A stretch of DNA of 64,000 nucleotides from Streptomyces zhaozhouensis (GTDB taxonomy: Bacteria > Actinomycetota > Actinomycetes > Streptomycetales > Streptomycetaceae). The position numbers and the translations under genes are program-made. The notes below the pieces were generated by a model, which worked only from the letters and a program-made list of their open reading frames with translations, did not search any database and was not told the origin of the DNA. The DNA is taken from assembly GCF_900230195.1 (NCBI RefSeq), contig NZ_OCNE01000006.1, positions 186,001 through 250,000 on the forward strand. Direction: 5' to 3'. Of the stretch, positions 25,665 through 36,000 are shown one piece after another; the stretch's first letter is position 1; every line of letters begins with the position of its first letter.

Positions 25665-26267
25665 ACCCCCCTGCGCCGCGTGGGCGAACACCGCGCCGAG
25701 CCAGGTCCAGCCGACGACGATCGTCGCGCGCTGGACGAGACCGGCGCGCGGGTGGTCCTGCTCGAAGGTCTGGCCGAACGCCACGAAGCCCACGACCGTC
25801 GCGGCGGCGGTCAGGGCGGAGTACCACTTCCATCCGGTCCCGGGCAGCACGAAGGCCGCGACGACCGCCGCGACCGGGACAAGGCCGAAGACGAGCACGC
25901 CGGCCCAGTCGTGCAGCTTGTGACGCGACGACGTCTCCGCGGGCGTCTCGTCCGGGGTGCCGGGCGGGTACCCGCGCATCGCGTCCATCGGGAACACCCC
26001 CGAGGCGATCACCCCGATCCCGAACACCCCGACCACCACCGCGAGCGCCACGCTGTCCAGCTCGCCGGCCAGGGCGACCGACGCGCCGGTGATCATCAGA
26101 CCGCACACCACGAAGTTGCCCGTCTGAAGCCAACCGCGCGACCCGAGCGCCAACGCGCTGACCGGGTGCCGCACCGGCCGGTAACCCGGCCGGGTCCAAC
26201 CGTCCAGGACGAACGTCACGATGAACAGCCACGCCGCCAAGGCGCCACCCCACAGAAGCAACGTCAC
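25662..26267 (-). CDS. DUF998-type membrane protein
   Basis: 201 residues from GTG 26267 (preceded by GGGGGTGG); an ATG at 26342 would add 25 residues without helix character, so GTG is preferred. About six membrane segments, with the family pattern RPVRHPVSALALGSRGWLQ, GVFPMDAMRGYPPGTP, and HDWAGVLVFG. Function of DUF998 is unknown. Its TAG stop (25662-25664) lies exactly on the edge of the MITE-like element, so the last residues may have been altered by the insertion. Confidence 0.75.
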   Translation of the reverse strand: MTLLLWGGALAAWLFIVTFVLDGWTRPGYRPVRHPVSALALGSRGWLQTGNFVVCGLMITGASVALAGELDSVALAVVVGVFGIGVIASGVFPMDAMRGYPPGTPDETPAETSSRHKLHDWAGVLVFGLVPVAAVVAAFVLPGTGWKWYSALTAAATVVGFVAFGQTFEQDHPRAGLVQRATIVVGWTWLGAVFAHAAQGG

Positions 26268-26484
26268 CGTGCCACCCCCGCCCGCGCGCACGGAGAGGAC
26301 GGCCGCCCTCCCCGTGCCCCACGAATCACCCGAGTCCACCATGCGTGGCCCACGAACAGAGAGGATAGCCGAGGGAGTTGCCGATGCAAACGTTAACCCG
26401 ACACCACACCGCGTCGCCAAGCCCACACATCCGCACGGGAGTTGAGGGGGCCATCCCGGCTTCGGCGTGCCGCCGGCACCGGGT

Positions 26485-27747
26485 TCAGGAAATCCCGTCG
26501 AACCAGTGGATGATCTCCGGGACGGCCGCCACGTGGGAGCCGATGTGGCGGGAGCCCTCGAAGTCGACCTCGCCGAGGTCGCGCCGGTCGGGGTCGACGC
26601 CGGCGGCGCGGAAGGAGGCGAGGCAGGCGTCCGTGTTCTCGTTGACCGCCTGCTCGTCGTCCGTGGCCTCCCAGAGGGTGAGCGGCGCCTCGGGGTCCCA
26701 GTCGGAGCAGACGCCGTCCAGCTCCGCGAGGGCGTCGGCCATCGCACCGGTCGGCTCGGCCAGCAGCCGGCGGCCCTCGTCCGTCAGCAGCTCGTCGAGG
26801 GAGCCCGGCAGGCCGGCCATGACCTCCTCGCCGGGGTGGTCGCCGCCGAACAGCTCCTCGACGGTGTCGGCGTACGGCGCGCGGAAGACGTCGGCCGGGG
26901 TCTCGTACACGTCGTGCAGCCGGTCGAACGCCACCAACAGGTACGCGCTGTAGGCCACCGCCCACTGCGGGGCGACCCGGCCGTCGAGGACGGCGGGCAG
27001 CTGGCTGGCGGCGAAGTCGTAGCCGCCGCTGACCGGGGCGAGCGCGCCGAGCCCGAAGTAGTCGTCGCCGCCGTCGCGCAGCTCGCGGCCGAGGCCGAGC
27101 GCCGCCGACGCGCCCTGCGAGAAGCCGGTCACCAGCACCTCGGGCGCCAGCTCCCGGCCCTCCTCGGACGCGAACGCGCGCGCCGCGCGCAGCAGGTCCA
27201 GCGAGGCGGTCGTCTCCGAGGGCACGTCCATCCAGGGGTGCGGCCCGGGGCCCTCGCCCATGCCCAGGTAGTCGGGGGCGACGGCCGCGTAGCCGGCCGA
27301 GGCGTAGGCGACGGGGGGCGCGGTGGCGAAGCCGCGGTTGACGGAGGGGGCCGCGCCCCGGTCGACCTCGGTGCCGTGCGCGTAGGAGACCGCCCGGAGC
27401 CGCTGCCCCGCGTCGCGGGGCAGCGCCAGCACCCCGCTGGCCGTGGTGGGCGCGCCCTCGGCGTCCACCGTGCGGTAGGTGAGCCGCCACAGGTCGACGC
27501 CGTGCTCGGCGTGGGAGGCGTCGAAGCCGTTTCCCGTCAGCTCGTCGGCCGCGGCCTCGCCGTCGGCCAGCGAGAAGAACGGCTCGGCGTCGACGAGCGC
27601 GCCGCGCTCCCCCGACTCCCTCGCGGTCGTCTCCGCCGGCCCCTCGTCGTCCTGTGTCACCGCCGCGACCACCGGCACCGCGCCGGCCACCGCGAGGCCC
27701 GCCGCCGCTGCCACGATCCAGGTCTTCCGCGCCCCGCGCATCCCCAT
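26485..27747 (-). CDS. Secreted alpha/beta hydrolase (LIP-type lipase/esterase)
   Basis: 420 residues from ATG 27747 (a second ATG at 27741 is equally possible). Signal peptide: basic start MRGARKTW then [20 protein letters not shown]. Catalytic domain: VSYAHGTEV oxyanion region, VTGFSQGASAALG nucleophile elbow with Ser near residue 185, and SRHIGSHVAAVP carrying the likely His at the end. The lid region between is long, as in the secretory lipase family. It follows the P450 by 117 bp and may be the last gene of the cluster or a bystander. Confidence 0.8.
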   Translation of the reverse strand: MGMRGARKTWIVAAAAGLAVAGAVPVVAAVTQDDEGPAETTARESGERGALVDAEPFFSLADGEAAADELTGNGFDASHAEHGVDLWRLTYRTVDAEGAPTTASGVLALPRDAGQRLRAVSYAHGTEVDRGAAPSVNRGFATAPPVAYASAGYAAVAPDYLGMGEGPGPHPWMDVPSETTASLDLLRAARAFASEEGRELAPEVLVTGFSQGASAALGLGRELRDGGDDYFGLGALAPVSGGYDFAASQLPAVLDGRVAPQWAVAYSAYLLVAFDRLHDVYETPADVFRAPYADTVEELFGGDHPGEEVMAGLPGSLDELLTDEGRRLLAEPTGAMADALAELDGVCSDWDPEAPLTLWEATDDEQAVNENTDACLASFRAAGVDPDRRDLGEVDFEGSRHIGSHVAAVPEIIHWFDGIS

Positions 27748-27864
27748 CGTCCCCACCCGTTCGACGTACTCCGTACTCCTCCAGGCTGACGCCGGGGGCG
27801 GCGGGGCGCACGGGGTCCAGCGGGTGTCCGGGGGTGGGCCCAACCCCACCCCCGCGGGGTGGCG

Positions 27865-29091
27865 TCAGGCGGCCCCGAAGCTGACGGGGAGGTTCCGGTA
27901 GCCGTAGAGGAAGTTGGAACGGATCCGCTCCGGCGTGCCCACCAGCTCCATCGTGGCGACGTTCTCCCGTAGCTCGTCCAGGAGCGCCTTCAGCTCCTCG
28001 CGGCCGAGGAACGCGCCCAGGCAGAAGTGCGGGCCGTAGCCGAAGGTGAGGTGCTTGTTGGGGGTGCGGGCCAGGTCGTAGGTGAACGGGTCGGGGAAGA
28101 CCGACTCGTCGAAGTTGGCCGAGGTGTTCCAGAGGGTGACGATGTCGCCGGCCGCGATCCGCTCGCCGCCGACCTCGACGTCCACCAGCGCCCGCCGCCC
28201 GAAGTGCATCGCGGGGGTCGCCCAGCGCAGCACCTCCTCGGTGGCGACGTTGGTGCTGACCTCGCCGGCCTTGAAGCGCCGCCACTGCTCGGGGTGCTGG
28301 ATGAACGCCAGCACCGTGCTGATCGAGGAGACCCGGCTGGACTCGTCGCCGCCGAGGATCAGGCTGTAGCAGTTGAAGATGATCTCCTCCTCGCTCAGCC
28401 GCTCGCCGTCGATCTCGGCGGTGACCAGCGTGGACAGCACGTCGTCGCCGAGGTTGCGGCGGCGGTGGCGGGCCAGGTCGGAGAAGTAGAGCAGGATCTC
28501 GTTGCGGGCCATCACCTGGTCGTCCAGGGAGTCGTTCTCCGCCTCGGAGCTGAGGGTCTTCTTGTTCCACGCCAGCAGCTGCGGCCGGTCCTGCGGGGGT
28601 ATCGCCATCAGGTCGCAGATGGTGCCCATCGGGATGTGCTCGGCGACCTCCCTGGCGTAGTCGAAGGAGTCCTTCGCGACGACCTGCCCGATCAGGTCGC
28701 TGGTGCGCTTGCGGACGCCGGCCACCACGTGCTGGAGGGCGCGCGGCGAGAAGGACTTGAGCATCATGTTGCGGATCGCGCGGTGGCGCGCGCCGTCGGT
28801 GACGGCGAGCATCTTGCCCGCCGCCGAGTCGCCGCCGGCGAGCAGCGTGGCGAGGACGTTGCCGCGCTCGGAGGTGAAGTTCTTGTTGTCCTTGTAGACG
28901 GACATCGCGTCGGCGTACCGGGTGACCACCCAGAACGGCGGCCGGCCCGGGGTCTCCGGGTGCCGGTGGACCGGCCGTTCGGCGCGGAAGCGGGCCCACA
29001 TCTCGTGCAGGTCGTCCCGGACGAACGTGCCGGGGTCGGTGAGGTCGACCGTCAGCGGGTCGGGCGCCGAGGCGAGGTCGATGGTCGTCAT
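27865..29091 (-). CDS. Cytochrome P450 monooxygenase
   Basis: 408 residues from ATG 29091, which overlaps the previous stop (ATGA). Heme loop FGYGPHFCLGAFLGREEL with Cys near residue 355; I-helix LILGGDESSRVSS, with Glu-Ser-Ser where many P450s have Glu/Asp-Thr-Thr; ExxR region in the TEEVLRWA segment. It is the normal length of class I bacterial P450s. In NRPS clusters such enzymes hydroxylate carrier-bound amino acids or cross-link side chains. Here the target could be a residue of the peptide or the acyl chain. No ferredoxin gene is adjacent. Confidence 0.92.
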   Translation of the reverse strand: MTTIDLASAPDPLTVDLTDPGTFVRDDLHEMWARFRAERPVHRHPETPGRPPFWVVTRYADAMSVYKDNKNFTSERGNVLATLLAGGDSAAGKMLAVTDGARHRAIRNMMLKSFSPRALQHVVAGVRKRTSDLIGQVVAKDSFDYAREVAEHIPMGTICDLMAIPPQDRPQLLAWNKKTLSSEAENDSLDDQVMARNEILLYFSDLARHRRRNLGDDVLSTLVTAEIDGERLSEEEIIFNCYSLILGGDESSRVSSISTVLAFIQHPEQWRRFKAGEVSTNVATEEVLRWATPAMHFGRRALVDVEVGGERIAAGDIVTLWNTSANFDESVFPDPFTYDLARTPNKHLTFGYGPHFCLGAFLGREELKALLDELRENVATMELVGTPERIRSNFLYGYRNLPVSFGAA

Positions 29092-29714
29092 GCGGACTGC
29101 TCTCCCGGGGTTCTGGTGGTCTGGTCGTCGCGTGCCGTCGGCGGCTGCTCGGCGGCGGGCCCCTGGGGGCCGGCGGCGGCACGCCGCTCGGACTCCTTGC
29201 GGATGCTCTGGAGCCACTCGATGCGGATTACCCCGCTGGGCAGCCGGATGACTTTCCAGTAGCGTGCGAACTTGCGCCTGGTCGCGTCGTCCGTGCTGAT
29301 CACGCGCGTCTCGGTGGACAGTTCCCCGTCGTCCACACGGAAGTTGAAGGCGACCTTGTAGTGGCCCGGCTCGGTCAGCCGCTGGAAGCCGGTGAACGGG
29401 TCGTCACCCAGCGGGGACGGGCCCTTGTCGGAGCCGCCGGTGCGGACGGCGGCCCCGACGATCAGCTCGTCGTCGTCGCGGTGCAGCCAGCTGAAGCCGC
29501 CCGCGACCATGCTGTCCAGGAACGGGCGCTTGCCCTGTCCCCGCTTGGTGCCCAGGGTGCCGACCCGCATCAGCAGGTGCATCATCGGCAGGTCCTTGAA
29601 CTGGAGTTCGCGGGCCGTCCGCAGCACCTCGGCCCGGGGGGCGCGCACGGGCTGGGTGTGCCGGTCGCGCACGTCCCACTCGGGGATGAGTTCGTCGAGT
29701 CGGGTGGCCGTCAT
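29088..29714 (-). CDS. Unrecognised conserved-looking protein in the tailoring operon
   Basis: 208 residues. It reads as a compact alpha/beta protein: TRLDELIPEWDVRDRHTQPV, KDLPMMHLLMRVGTLG, FSWLHRDDDELIVGAAVR, YKVAFNFRVDDGELSTETRV, then RRKFARYWKVIRLPSGVIR. The last motifs remind me of a START/DUF2867-like family common in Streptomyces, but I am not sure of the name. The C-terminal ~35 residues are low complexity. It is translationally coupled to the P450, so a joint role in the same modification step is likely. Confidence 0.65.
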   Translation of the reverse strand: MTATRLDELIPEWDVRDRHTQPVRAPRAEVLRTARELQFKDLPMMHLLMRVGTLGTKRGQGKRPFLDSMVAGGFSWLHRDDDELIVGAAVRTGGSDKGPSPLGDDPFTGFQRLTEPGHYKVAFNFRVDDGELSTETRVISTDDATRRKFARYWKVIRLPSGVIRIEWLQSIRKESERRAAAGPQGPAAEQPPTARDDQTTRTPGEQSA

Positions 29715-29814
29715 GGCAGCTGCCTCGTTCCCTCTGGGTTCCTTCGACGGGGGTGTTTCCTGGGGTCGTTCTGTGGTGCGTCTCGCTGATGTGTGCGGAG
29801 TGGTACCCGCTGGC

Positions 29815-30354
29815 TCAGGGGGTGACCGGGCGGGTGCGGCGCTGGTAGTACCAGCTGGCGAAGGCGAAGAGGACGCCGCCGAGCATCCAGAACGGTTCGT
29901 AGACCAGCAGGCTGAACCGCTCCAGCCCCTCCAGCGGGGTGTCCCGCATGTCCAGCCAGAACTCGACGAGGCCGAACATCGCCGGGAGCGCGTGCACCAC
30001 CATCAGCGCCGCGCAGCCCCAGCCGCCCAGCAGCAGCCAGAAGCGGCGGATGTGCAGGCCCCAGCGCTGCACCAGCGCCAGAGCCAGCGCGGCGCCGCCG
30101 AGGTTCATCGGGATCGCGATGATGTCGATGATGAACAGCGGCAGGTTGTCCCGCAGCGTCTCGCCCGGCGGCAGGCCGAACGTGCCGCCCAGCGCCCAGT
30201 AGGCGTGGAAACCGGCGAAGATCAGCATCCACAGGGCGGCCGTGTAGGCCCACCACTTCTCGCCGCCCGGGTCCCGCACGTGCTCGGGCGGGGTGGTGAA
30301 GATCCGGCCCGGCGCCTTGGCGCCCCTGGGCCTCTCGGCGGTGCTCGCGGTCAT
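29815..30354 (-). CDS. Small four- or five-helix membrane protein
   Basis: 179 residues. Hydrophobic segments at about residues 35-55 (YTAALWMLIFAGFHAYWALGG), 70-95, 105-125 and 140-165. The pattern FHAYWALGGTFGLPPGE resembles DUF3995 proteins. It lies between tryptophan 2,3-dioxygenase and the P450 pair, about 70 and 100 bp away. Function unknown. Confidence 0.65.
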   Translation of the reverse strand: MTASTAERPRGAKAPGRIFTTPPEHVRDPGGEKWWAYTAALWMLIFAGFHAYWALGGTFGLPPGETLRDNLPLFIIDIIAIPMNLGGAALALALVQRWGLHIRRFWLLLGGWGCAALMVVHALPAMFGLVEFWLDMRDTPLEGLERFSLLVYEPFWMLGGVLFAFASWYYQRRTRPVTP

Positions 30355-30423
30355 CGTGTGCGTTCCTTCGTGTGGGGGTGCTGGGTCGTGGCGGTCAACG
30401 GCGCGACGGGCGTGGTGCGCGGC

Positions 30424-31266
30424 TCACTCGCTGCCGTACCCCATCGGGCAGCCGTAGACCACGTCCCCGTCCCCCTCGGCCGACGGCTCGTTCGGCGTGC
30501 TGTACACGGCCGCCCTGGCGTCCTGGAGTTCGGGGAAGAACCACTGGTTCAGGGTCGACTGTAGGAACCCCGCGCCGGAACTGCCGGCGGAGCCGCGCCG
30601 GGTGCCGAGCATCCGGAAGACGATCAGCCAGTGGCGGTAGCGCCACTGGTGGAACATCGCGTCGTAGGACAGCAGCTCGTCGGCCGTGTCGCGCAGGTCC
30701 CGGTGGGCGTCGTCCGCCGTGTACAGCTGGTCGGCGGTGACGCCCCGGCGCTCCAGCAGCGCGGCGAAGGTCTCGCGCAGCGAGGGCTCCTCGAACCGGC
30801 GGCGCAGCCTGGCCAGTTCGTCCTCGGTGGCGCCGGGCAGCCGCAGATAGCGGGAGTCCTTGTGCCCGGAGACCATCTCCAGCTCGCGGAACTGCACGGA
30901 CTGGAAGCCGCTGGCGTCCTCCAGCGTGAAGCGGAACTCGTTGAACCCGCCGGGGGTCATGGTGTCCAGCACGTCGATGTGGCCGAGCCAGAGGCGGGTG
31001 ATCTCCCGCAGCCGGCGCAGCCCGGCGCGCGCCGTGGACAGCTCGCCGTCGGCGAGCCGGGTGCGCACGTGCTCCAACTCGTCGAGGGAGAGCGCGAACC
31101 ACAGCTCGAACGACTGGTGGGTGATCTGGAAGAGCAGCTCGTCGTGGGCCTTGGTGGAACGGCCCTGCAGGGTCAGCAGCTCGGGCAGGCGCAGGAAGGA
31201 GCCGTAGGTGACGTCCTCCCGCTGCTCGGCCGGATCGGTCACGGGGTCGGTGACGGTGTCGGTCAT
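30424..31266 (-). CDS. kynA: Tryptophan 2,3-dioxygenase
   Basis: 280 residues, the normal bacterial size. Diagnostic segments: TYGSFLRLPELLTLQGR, HDELLFQITHQSFELWF (distal-pocket His and Phe), SGFQSVQFRELEMVSGHKD, the proximal heme-His region MFHQWRYRHWLIVFRMLG and the substrate-loop GSSGAGFLQSTL. It opens the indole ring of L-Trp with O2 to give N-formylkynurenine. Placed directly after the exporter in the NRPS transcription unit, it most likely makes a building block: the first A domain of the last NRPS has a kynurenine-like code. No kynurenine formamidase is obvious in the window. Confidence 0.95.
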   Translation of the reverse strand: MTDTVTDPVTDPAEQREDVTYGSFLRLPELLTLQGRSTKAHDELLFQITHQSFELWFALSLDELEHVRTRLADGELSTARAGLRRLREITRLWLGHIDVLDTMTPGGFNEFRFTLEDASGFQSVQFRELEMVSGHKDSRYLRLPGATEDELARLRRRFEEPSLRETFAALLERRGVTADQLYTADDAHRDLRDTADELLSYDAMFHQWRYRHWLIVFRMLGTRRGSAGSSGAGFLQSTLNQWFFPELQDARAAVYSTPNEPSAEGDGDVVYGCPMGYGSE

Positions 31267-31284
31267 GGTGGGTGTCCTCCCGGG

Positions 31285-32073
31285 TCAGCCGGCCGCGGCC
31301 GTCTGGTACTTGCGGACCGCGAGCGGTGCGACCACGGCGAGGATGGCGACCATCCAGACCACGCTCAGCAGCACCGGGTTCTCGGTGGGGAACGAGCCGC
31401 TGTTCGAGGCGGCCGGGTTGCCCCACAGCTCGCGGCAGGCGCCGACGATGGCGCTGAGCGGGTTCCACTCGGCGACGACCCGCAGCCAGTCCGGTAGACC
31501 GGTCAGCGGGATGAAGGCGTTGGAAAGGAACATCACGGGCATCAGCAGCACCGAGGGGACCGAGGCGGCGGTCTCCGCGTTGCCGACGGAGAGGCCGATC
31601 AGGGCGCCGACCCAGGCCACCGTGAAGCCGAAGAGGAGCAGCAGCGCGAAGCCGGCCGCCACCTCGAGGAAGCTGGTGTGGACGCGCCAGCCGATGGCCA
31701 GCCCGACGCCCGCCATCGCCACGCAGCTGAGCGCGCGCAGCACCATGTCGCCGACGGTGCGGCCGATCAGCACCGCGGCGTTGGACATGGGCAGCGAACG
31801 GAACCGGTCGATCAGCCCGTTCCGCAGGTCCTCGACCGCGCCGACCGCCGAGTTGGGGACGGCCGTCATCACGCCCTGCACGAAGATGCCGGCCATGATG
31901 AACTCCTCGTAGCCGCCGTTCGGCACCTCGATGACGCTGCCGAAGAGAAGGCCGAAGAGCAGGGCGAAGATCATGGGCAGCAGCACGGCGTTGACCAGCT
32001 TGCCCGGGGTGCGGATGAGGTGCCTCAGGTGTCGTTCCACACAGACGACGCCGTCCACGACCGCCGTGCTCAT
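31285..32073 (-). CDS. ABC-2 type exporter permease (DrrB-like)
   Basis: 262 residues with about six membrane helices. The N-terminal RHLRHLIRTPGKLVNAVLLPMIF and the central NGLIDRFRSLPMSNAAVLIGRT are typical of daunorubicin-resistance-type permeases, and the later TGLPDWLRVVAEWNPLSAIV is the family's C-terminal loop. Its ATG overlaps the ATPase stop. With the ATPase it forms a heterotetrameric exporter, likely for the cluster's peptide product, giving self-protection. Confidence 0.92.
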   Translation of the reverse strand: MSTAVVDGVVCVERHLRHLIRTPGKLVNAVLLPMIFALLFGLLFGSVIEVPNGGYEEFIMAGIFVQGVMTAVPNSAVGAVEDLRNGLIDRFRSLPMSNAAVLIGRTVGDMVLRALSCVAMAGVGLAIGWRVHTSFLEVAAGFALLLLFGFTVAWVGALIGLSVGNAETAASVPSVLLMPVMFLSNAFIPLTGLPDWLRVVAEWNPLSAIVGACRELWGNPAASNSGSFPTENPVLLSVVWMVAILAVVAPLAVRKYQTAAAG

Positions 32074-33053
32074 GCGGGACTCCTCTCGGGGGCGGCGGCC
32101 GACTGCTCGTCGGCCGTCCGGTTCTGGCCGGTCAGGCTGAGGAACACGTCGTCCAGCGAGGGGCGCCTGACCGCGAAGTCCACCACCGGGATACCGCTGC
32201 GCTGGAGCGCGACGGCCGCCTCCGCGACGTCCGTCATGCCCCGGGTGAGCTGCACGGAGACGCCGCGGCCGTCCTCGGCGAGCGTCGGCTGGGCCGCCGT
32301 GACCCCGGAGAGGGTGTGGGCGGCCATCGTCTGCTGCGCCGGGTCGCCGACCGTGACGTCCAGGCGGGCGCCGCCCACCTGGTCCTTCAGCTGGTCGGCG
32401 GTGCCCTCGGCGATGATCTGGCCCTTGTCGACGACCACGATGCGGTCGGCGAGCTGGTCGGCCTCCTCCAGGTACTGGGTGGTCAGCAGGCAGGTGACGC
32501 CGGCGGCGACCTGCTTGCGGATGATCGCCCAGAGCGTCTGCCGGCTGGCCGGGTCGAGCCCGGTGGTCGGCTCGTCGAGGAAGAGCACCGACGGCTGGTT
32601 GATCAGGCTGGCCGCCAGGTCGAGCCGGCGGCGCATACCGCCGGAGTACTTGCCGGAGGGCCGGGTGCCGGCGTCCACCAGGTCGAACTGGTGGAGCAGT
32701 TCGTCGGCGCGCAGCTTGGCCTGCTTGCGCGAGAAGCGTTGCAGCATCCCGATCATGACCAGGTTCTCCCGGCCGGAGAGCTGCTCGTCGACCGCCGCGT
32801 ACTGGCCGGTCAGCCCGATGGCGCGCTGCACGTCCTTGCGCTGCTTGACCACGTCGAACCCGGCGACGCGGGCGAAGCCGGCGTCCGGGGTGAGCAGCGT
32901 CGACAGGATGCGCACCGTGGTGGTCTTGCCGGCGCCGTTCGGGCCGAGCACGCCGAGCACCTGCCCGGCGGGGACCGACAGGCTCAGCCCGCGCAACGCC
33001 TCGAAGTCGCCGTAGCGCTTGCGCAGGCCCTCCGCGTGGATCGCCAGTTCCAT
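32070..33053 (-). CDS. ABC exporter ATP-binding protein (DrrA-like)
   Basis: 327 residues from ATG 33053. Walker A GPNGAGKTTT, Q-loop LTGQYAAVDE, signature YSGGMRRRLDL, Walker B VLFLDEPTTGLD, H-loop TTQYLEEADQLADR. After the ATPase core, a C-terminal DrrA-type domain follows, ending in RRPSLDDVFLSLTG. It starts 34 bp after the last NRPS stop, so it is transcribed with the NRPS genes and couples export to production. Confidence 0.94.
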   Translation of the reverse strand: MELAIHAEGLRKRYGDFEALRGLSLSVPAGQVLGVLGPNGAGKTTTVRILSTLLTPDAGFARVAGFDVVKQRKDVQRAIGLTGQYAAVDEQLSGRENLVMIGMLQRFSRKQAKLRADELLHQFDLVDAGTRPSGKYSGGMRRRLDLAASLINQPSVLFLDEPTTGLDPASRQTLWAIIRKQVAAGVTCLLTTQYLEEADQLADRIVVVDKGQIIAEGTADQLKDQVGGARLDVTVGDPAQQTMAAHTLSGVTAAQPTLAEDGRGVSVQLTRGMTDVAEAAVALQRSGIPVVDFAVRRPSLDDVFLSLTGQNRTADEQSAAAPERSPA

Positions 33054-33087
33054 CACATCACTCCGTTCCTCTGCTGGGTGGCCGGGC

Positions 33088-36000
33088 TCAGTTGCCGCTG
33101 AGCCTGGCCGCGACGATCCGCCCGATCTCGGAGATCGGGCCCGGCAGGGGGATCTCGTGATGTGTGCAGGCGATCTCGTGGATGTCGAGTCGGCCGTCCG
33201 TGTAGGGCTTCCAGGACTCCGCGATGGGGGCGTCCGGGGTCCGGCCACGGTTGGCCAGGAAGAAGAGCACGTCGCCGGTGAACACGTCGAAGCGCGCCGA
33301 GTTGGCGATGTGCTGGTTGTTGACCGCGACGCGTTCCATCGCGGCGACATGGCGGGCCTCCACCCCGGCCAGGGCGCTGCCGCCCTCGCGGAGCACGGCG
33401 GCCGCCAGCTCGTAGTCGAGCGGCTTGGCACCGGTGGCGGCGTCCTCGTGGACGGCGCCGACCAGCTCCCGCAGGAACTCCCCGGTCTCGAAATGCGCCT
33501 GGGAACGCCCCGAGGCGTAGGCGTCGAGCAGCGCCAGCAACTCGACGCGCTCGCCCTGCTGTTGCAGCCGGGTCGCGATCAGGTGCGCGACCATGCCGCC
33601 CAGCGACCAGCCCAGCAGGTGGTACGGCCCGTGCGGCTGGACCTGGCGGATCTGCGCCACGTAGTCGTCGGCCATCTCGGCGGCGCTGGCCGGGAGTTCC
33701 CCGTCGCCGGTGAGTCCGCGCGCCTGGAGGGCGTAGACCGGGCGGTCCGCCTCCAGCTCCTTCACCAGGCCCGAGTAGACCCAGCCGACGCCGAGGCCCG
33801 GGTGGACGCAGAACAGCGGCGCCAGCGTCGGGGGCACGCGCAGCGGCAGCATCACGCCGAGCGCGTCGTCGAAGGTGTCGGTGCCGAGCCGGTGCGCCAG
33901 CCGCGCGACGGTGGGCGCCTCGAACATGGTGCGGATGGTCAGCTCGGCGTCCAGCCGCTCCTTGACCACCCCGGCCAGCCGCATGATCAGCAGCGAGTGG
34001 CCGCCCAGCTCGAAGAAGTCGTCGTCGATGCCGACGCTGGGCAGCGACAGCACCTCGGCGAACGCCTCGCACAGCACCCGTTCCCGCTCGTCGCGCGGCG
34101 GGCGCCCGGTCGAGCCGGCCCCGAAGTCGGGCTGCGGCAGCGCGGAACGGTCCAGCTTGTCGTTGTGGTTGAGCGGCAGCGCGTCCAGCACCACGATCGC
34201 CGCCGGCACCATGTAGTCCGGCACCCGCGCGGCGACCGCCTCGCGCAGCACCGCCACGTCCGGCCTGGCGCCGGCGACCGGCACCACATAGGCCACCATC
34301 CGCTGGTCGCCCGGGGTGTCCTCGCGGATGATCACGGCGGCCCGCTCGACGGTCGGCTCCTCGACCAGCAGCGCCTCGACCTCGCCCAGCTCGATGCGGA
34401 AACCGCGCAGCTTGACCTGTCCGTCGACGCGGCCGACGTAGACCAGCTGCCCGTCGGCGTTCCACCGGGCGAGGTCACCGGTGCGGTACATCCGGGAGCC
34501 GGCCGGGCCGTTGGGGTCGGCGACGAACCGCTCGGCGGTCAGCCCGGGGCGCAGGTGGTAGCCGCGCGCCAGGTTGACGCCGGAGACGTACAGCTCGCCG
34601 ACGACACCCGGCGGGACCCGGCGCAGCGCACCGTCCAGCACCTGCACCCGGTTGTTGGCGTAGGGGCGGCCGATCGGCACCGGCCCCGGCGGCAGCTCCT
34701 CGCCCGGCTCCACCGTGTAGATCGTGCAGTTGACGGTCGCCTCGGTCGGCCCGTACACGTTGCTGACGCGCAGCCCGGGGCGTTCCCTGCGGAGCGCGGC
34801 GACGGCCTCGCCGTGCAGCGCCTCGCCGCCGATCAGCAGCTCCTCGTCGGGGCTGTACTCCCTGGGCAGCCCGGCGAGCAGCGGCAGGTGGCTGGGGGTG
34901 CCCTTGAAGAGCGTCAACGGGTCGCGGGCCAGCGCGGTCCTGGTCGACTCGGCCGAGCCGCCGTCCGGGCCGCGCCGGGTGCCCTCGTTGAGCGAGGCCA
35001 GATGCACCCGCCCGCCCTGGACCAGCGGGACGTAGAGCGAGGAGACGCTGCCGTCGAAGGTCATCGGCGCGTGCAGCAGCGTGGTGCCGCCGAAGGCCGG
35101 GTTCAACCGGGCGGCGCTGCCCAGGTAGTTGCCCAGCGCGCGGTGCTCGAGGACCACGCCCTTGGGCTGGCCGGTGGAGCCGGAGGTGTAGATCAGGTAC
35201 GCCGGGTGCGCGGCGGTCAGCGGCATCGGGCGCTCGGCGTCGGTGACGTCGTGCTCCTGCTGGCCCGCGAGCAGCGCCTCGGTCCCCGGGTCGTCCATCA
35301 GCAGCCGCGGCGTGCCGTCGTCGGCCGGCAGGCTCACCTCGGTGGAGGAGACGGTGATCACCATCGCCGGGGTGACCTCGGCCAGCACGAACGCGGTGCG
35401 CTCGGCCGGGTGGTCGGGGTCCAGCGGCAGATAGGCGGCGCCGGACTTCCACACCGCGAGCATCGCCACGACCAGGTCGGCGCAGCGCGGCAGCGCGAGC
35501 GCCACCACCCGCTCCGGGCCGGCGCCGTGCGAGAGCAGCAGCCTGGCGACGCGGTTGGCCTTGGCGTTGAGCTGGGCGTAGGTCAGCGTGACCTCGCCGC
35601 TGACCAGCGCGACGGCCTGGGGGTCGCGCTGGACGCGCTCCTCGATCAGCGCGTTCACCGGCACGTCGGGGAAGGACAGCTCGGGCCCGGTGCCGTGGGC
35701 GAGCAGCGCGGCGCGCTCCTCGTCGGCGAGCAGGTCGAGCCGGCCGAGCGGCTCGTCCGGCCGCTCGACGGCCGCCGTCAGCAGCCGGATGAGGCGCTGG
35801 CCCATCGACTCGACGGTGGCGCGGTCGAACAGCTCGACGTTGTACTGGAGGACGCCCTCCAGGCCGGCGGGCGAGCCCGCCGAGTCGAAGCTCTCGGCGA
35901 AGTGCGCCGCCAGGTCGAACTTGGCGACCTTCTGCTCGGCGGCGAACGGCGAGGCGGTCAGCCCGGTGAGCGACAGCTCGGCGTCCGCGTTGTTGTGGAC

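Noticed and set aside
30424..31266. Trp catabolism gene unrelated to the cluster
   Set aside because: Its position in the NRPS transcription unit and the Kyn-like A-domain code favour a biosynthetic role, and no other Trp-degradation gene is nearby.
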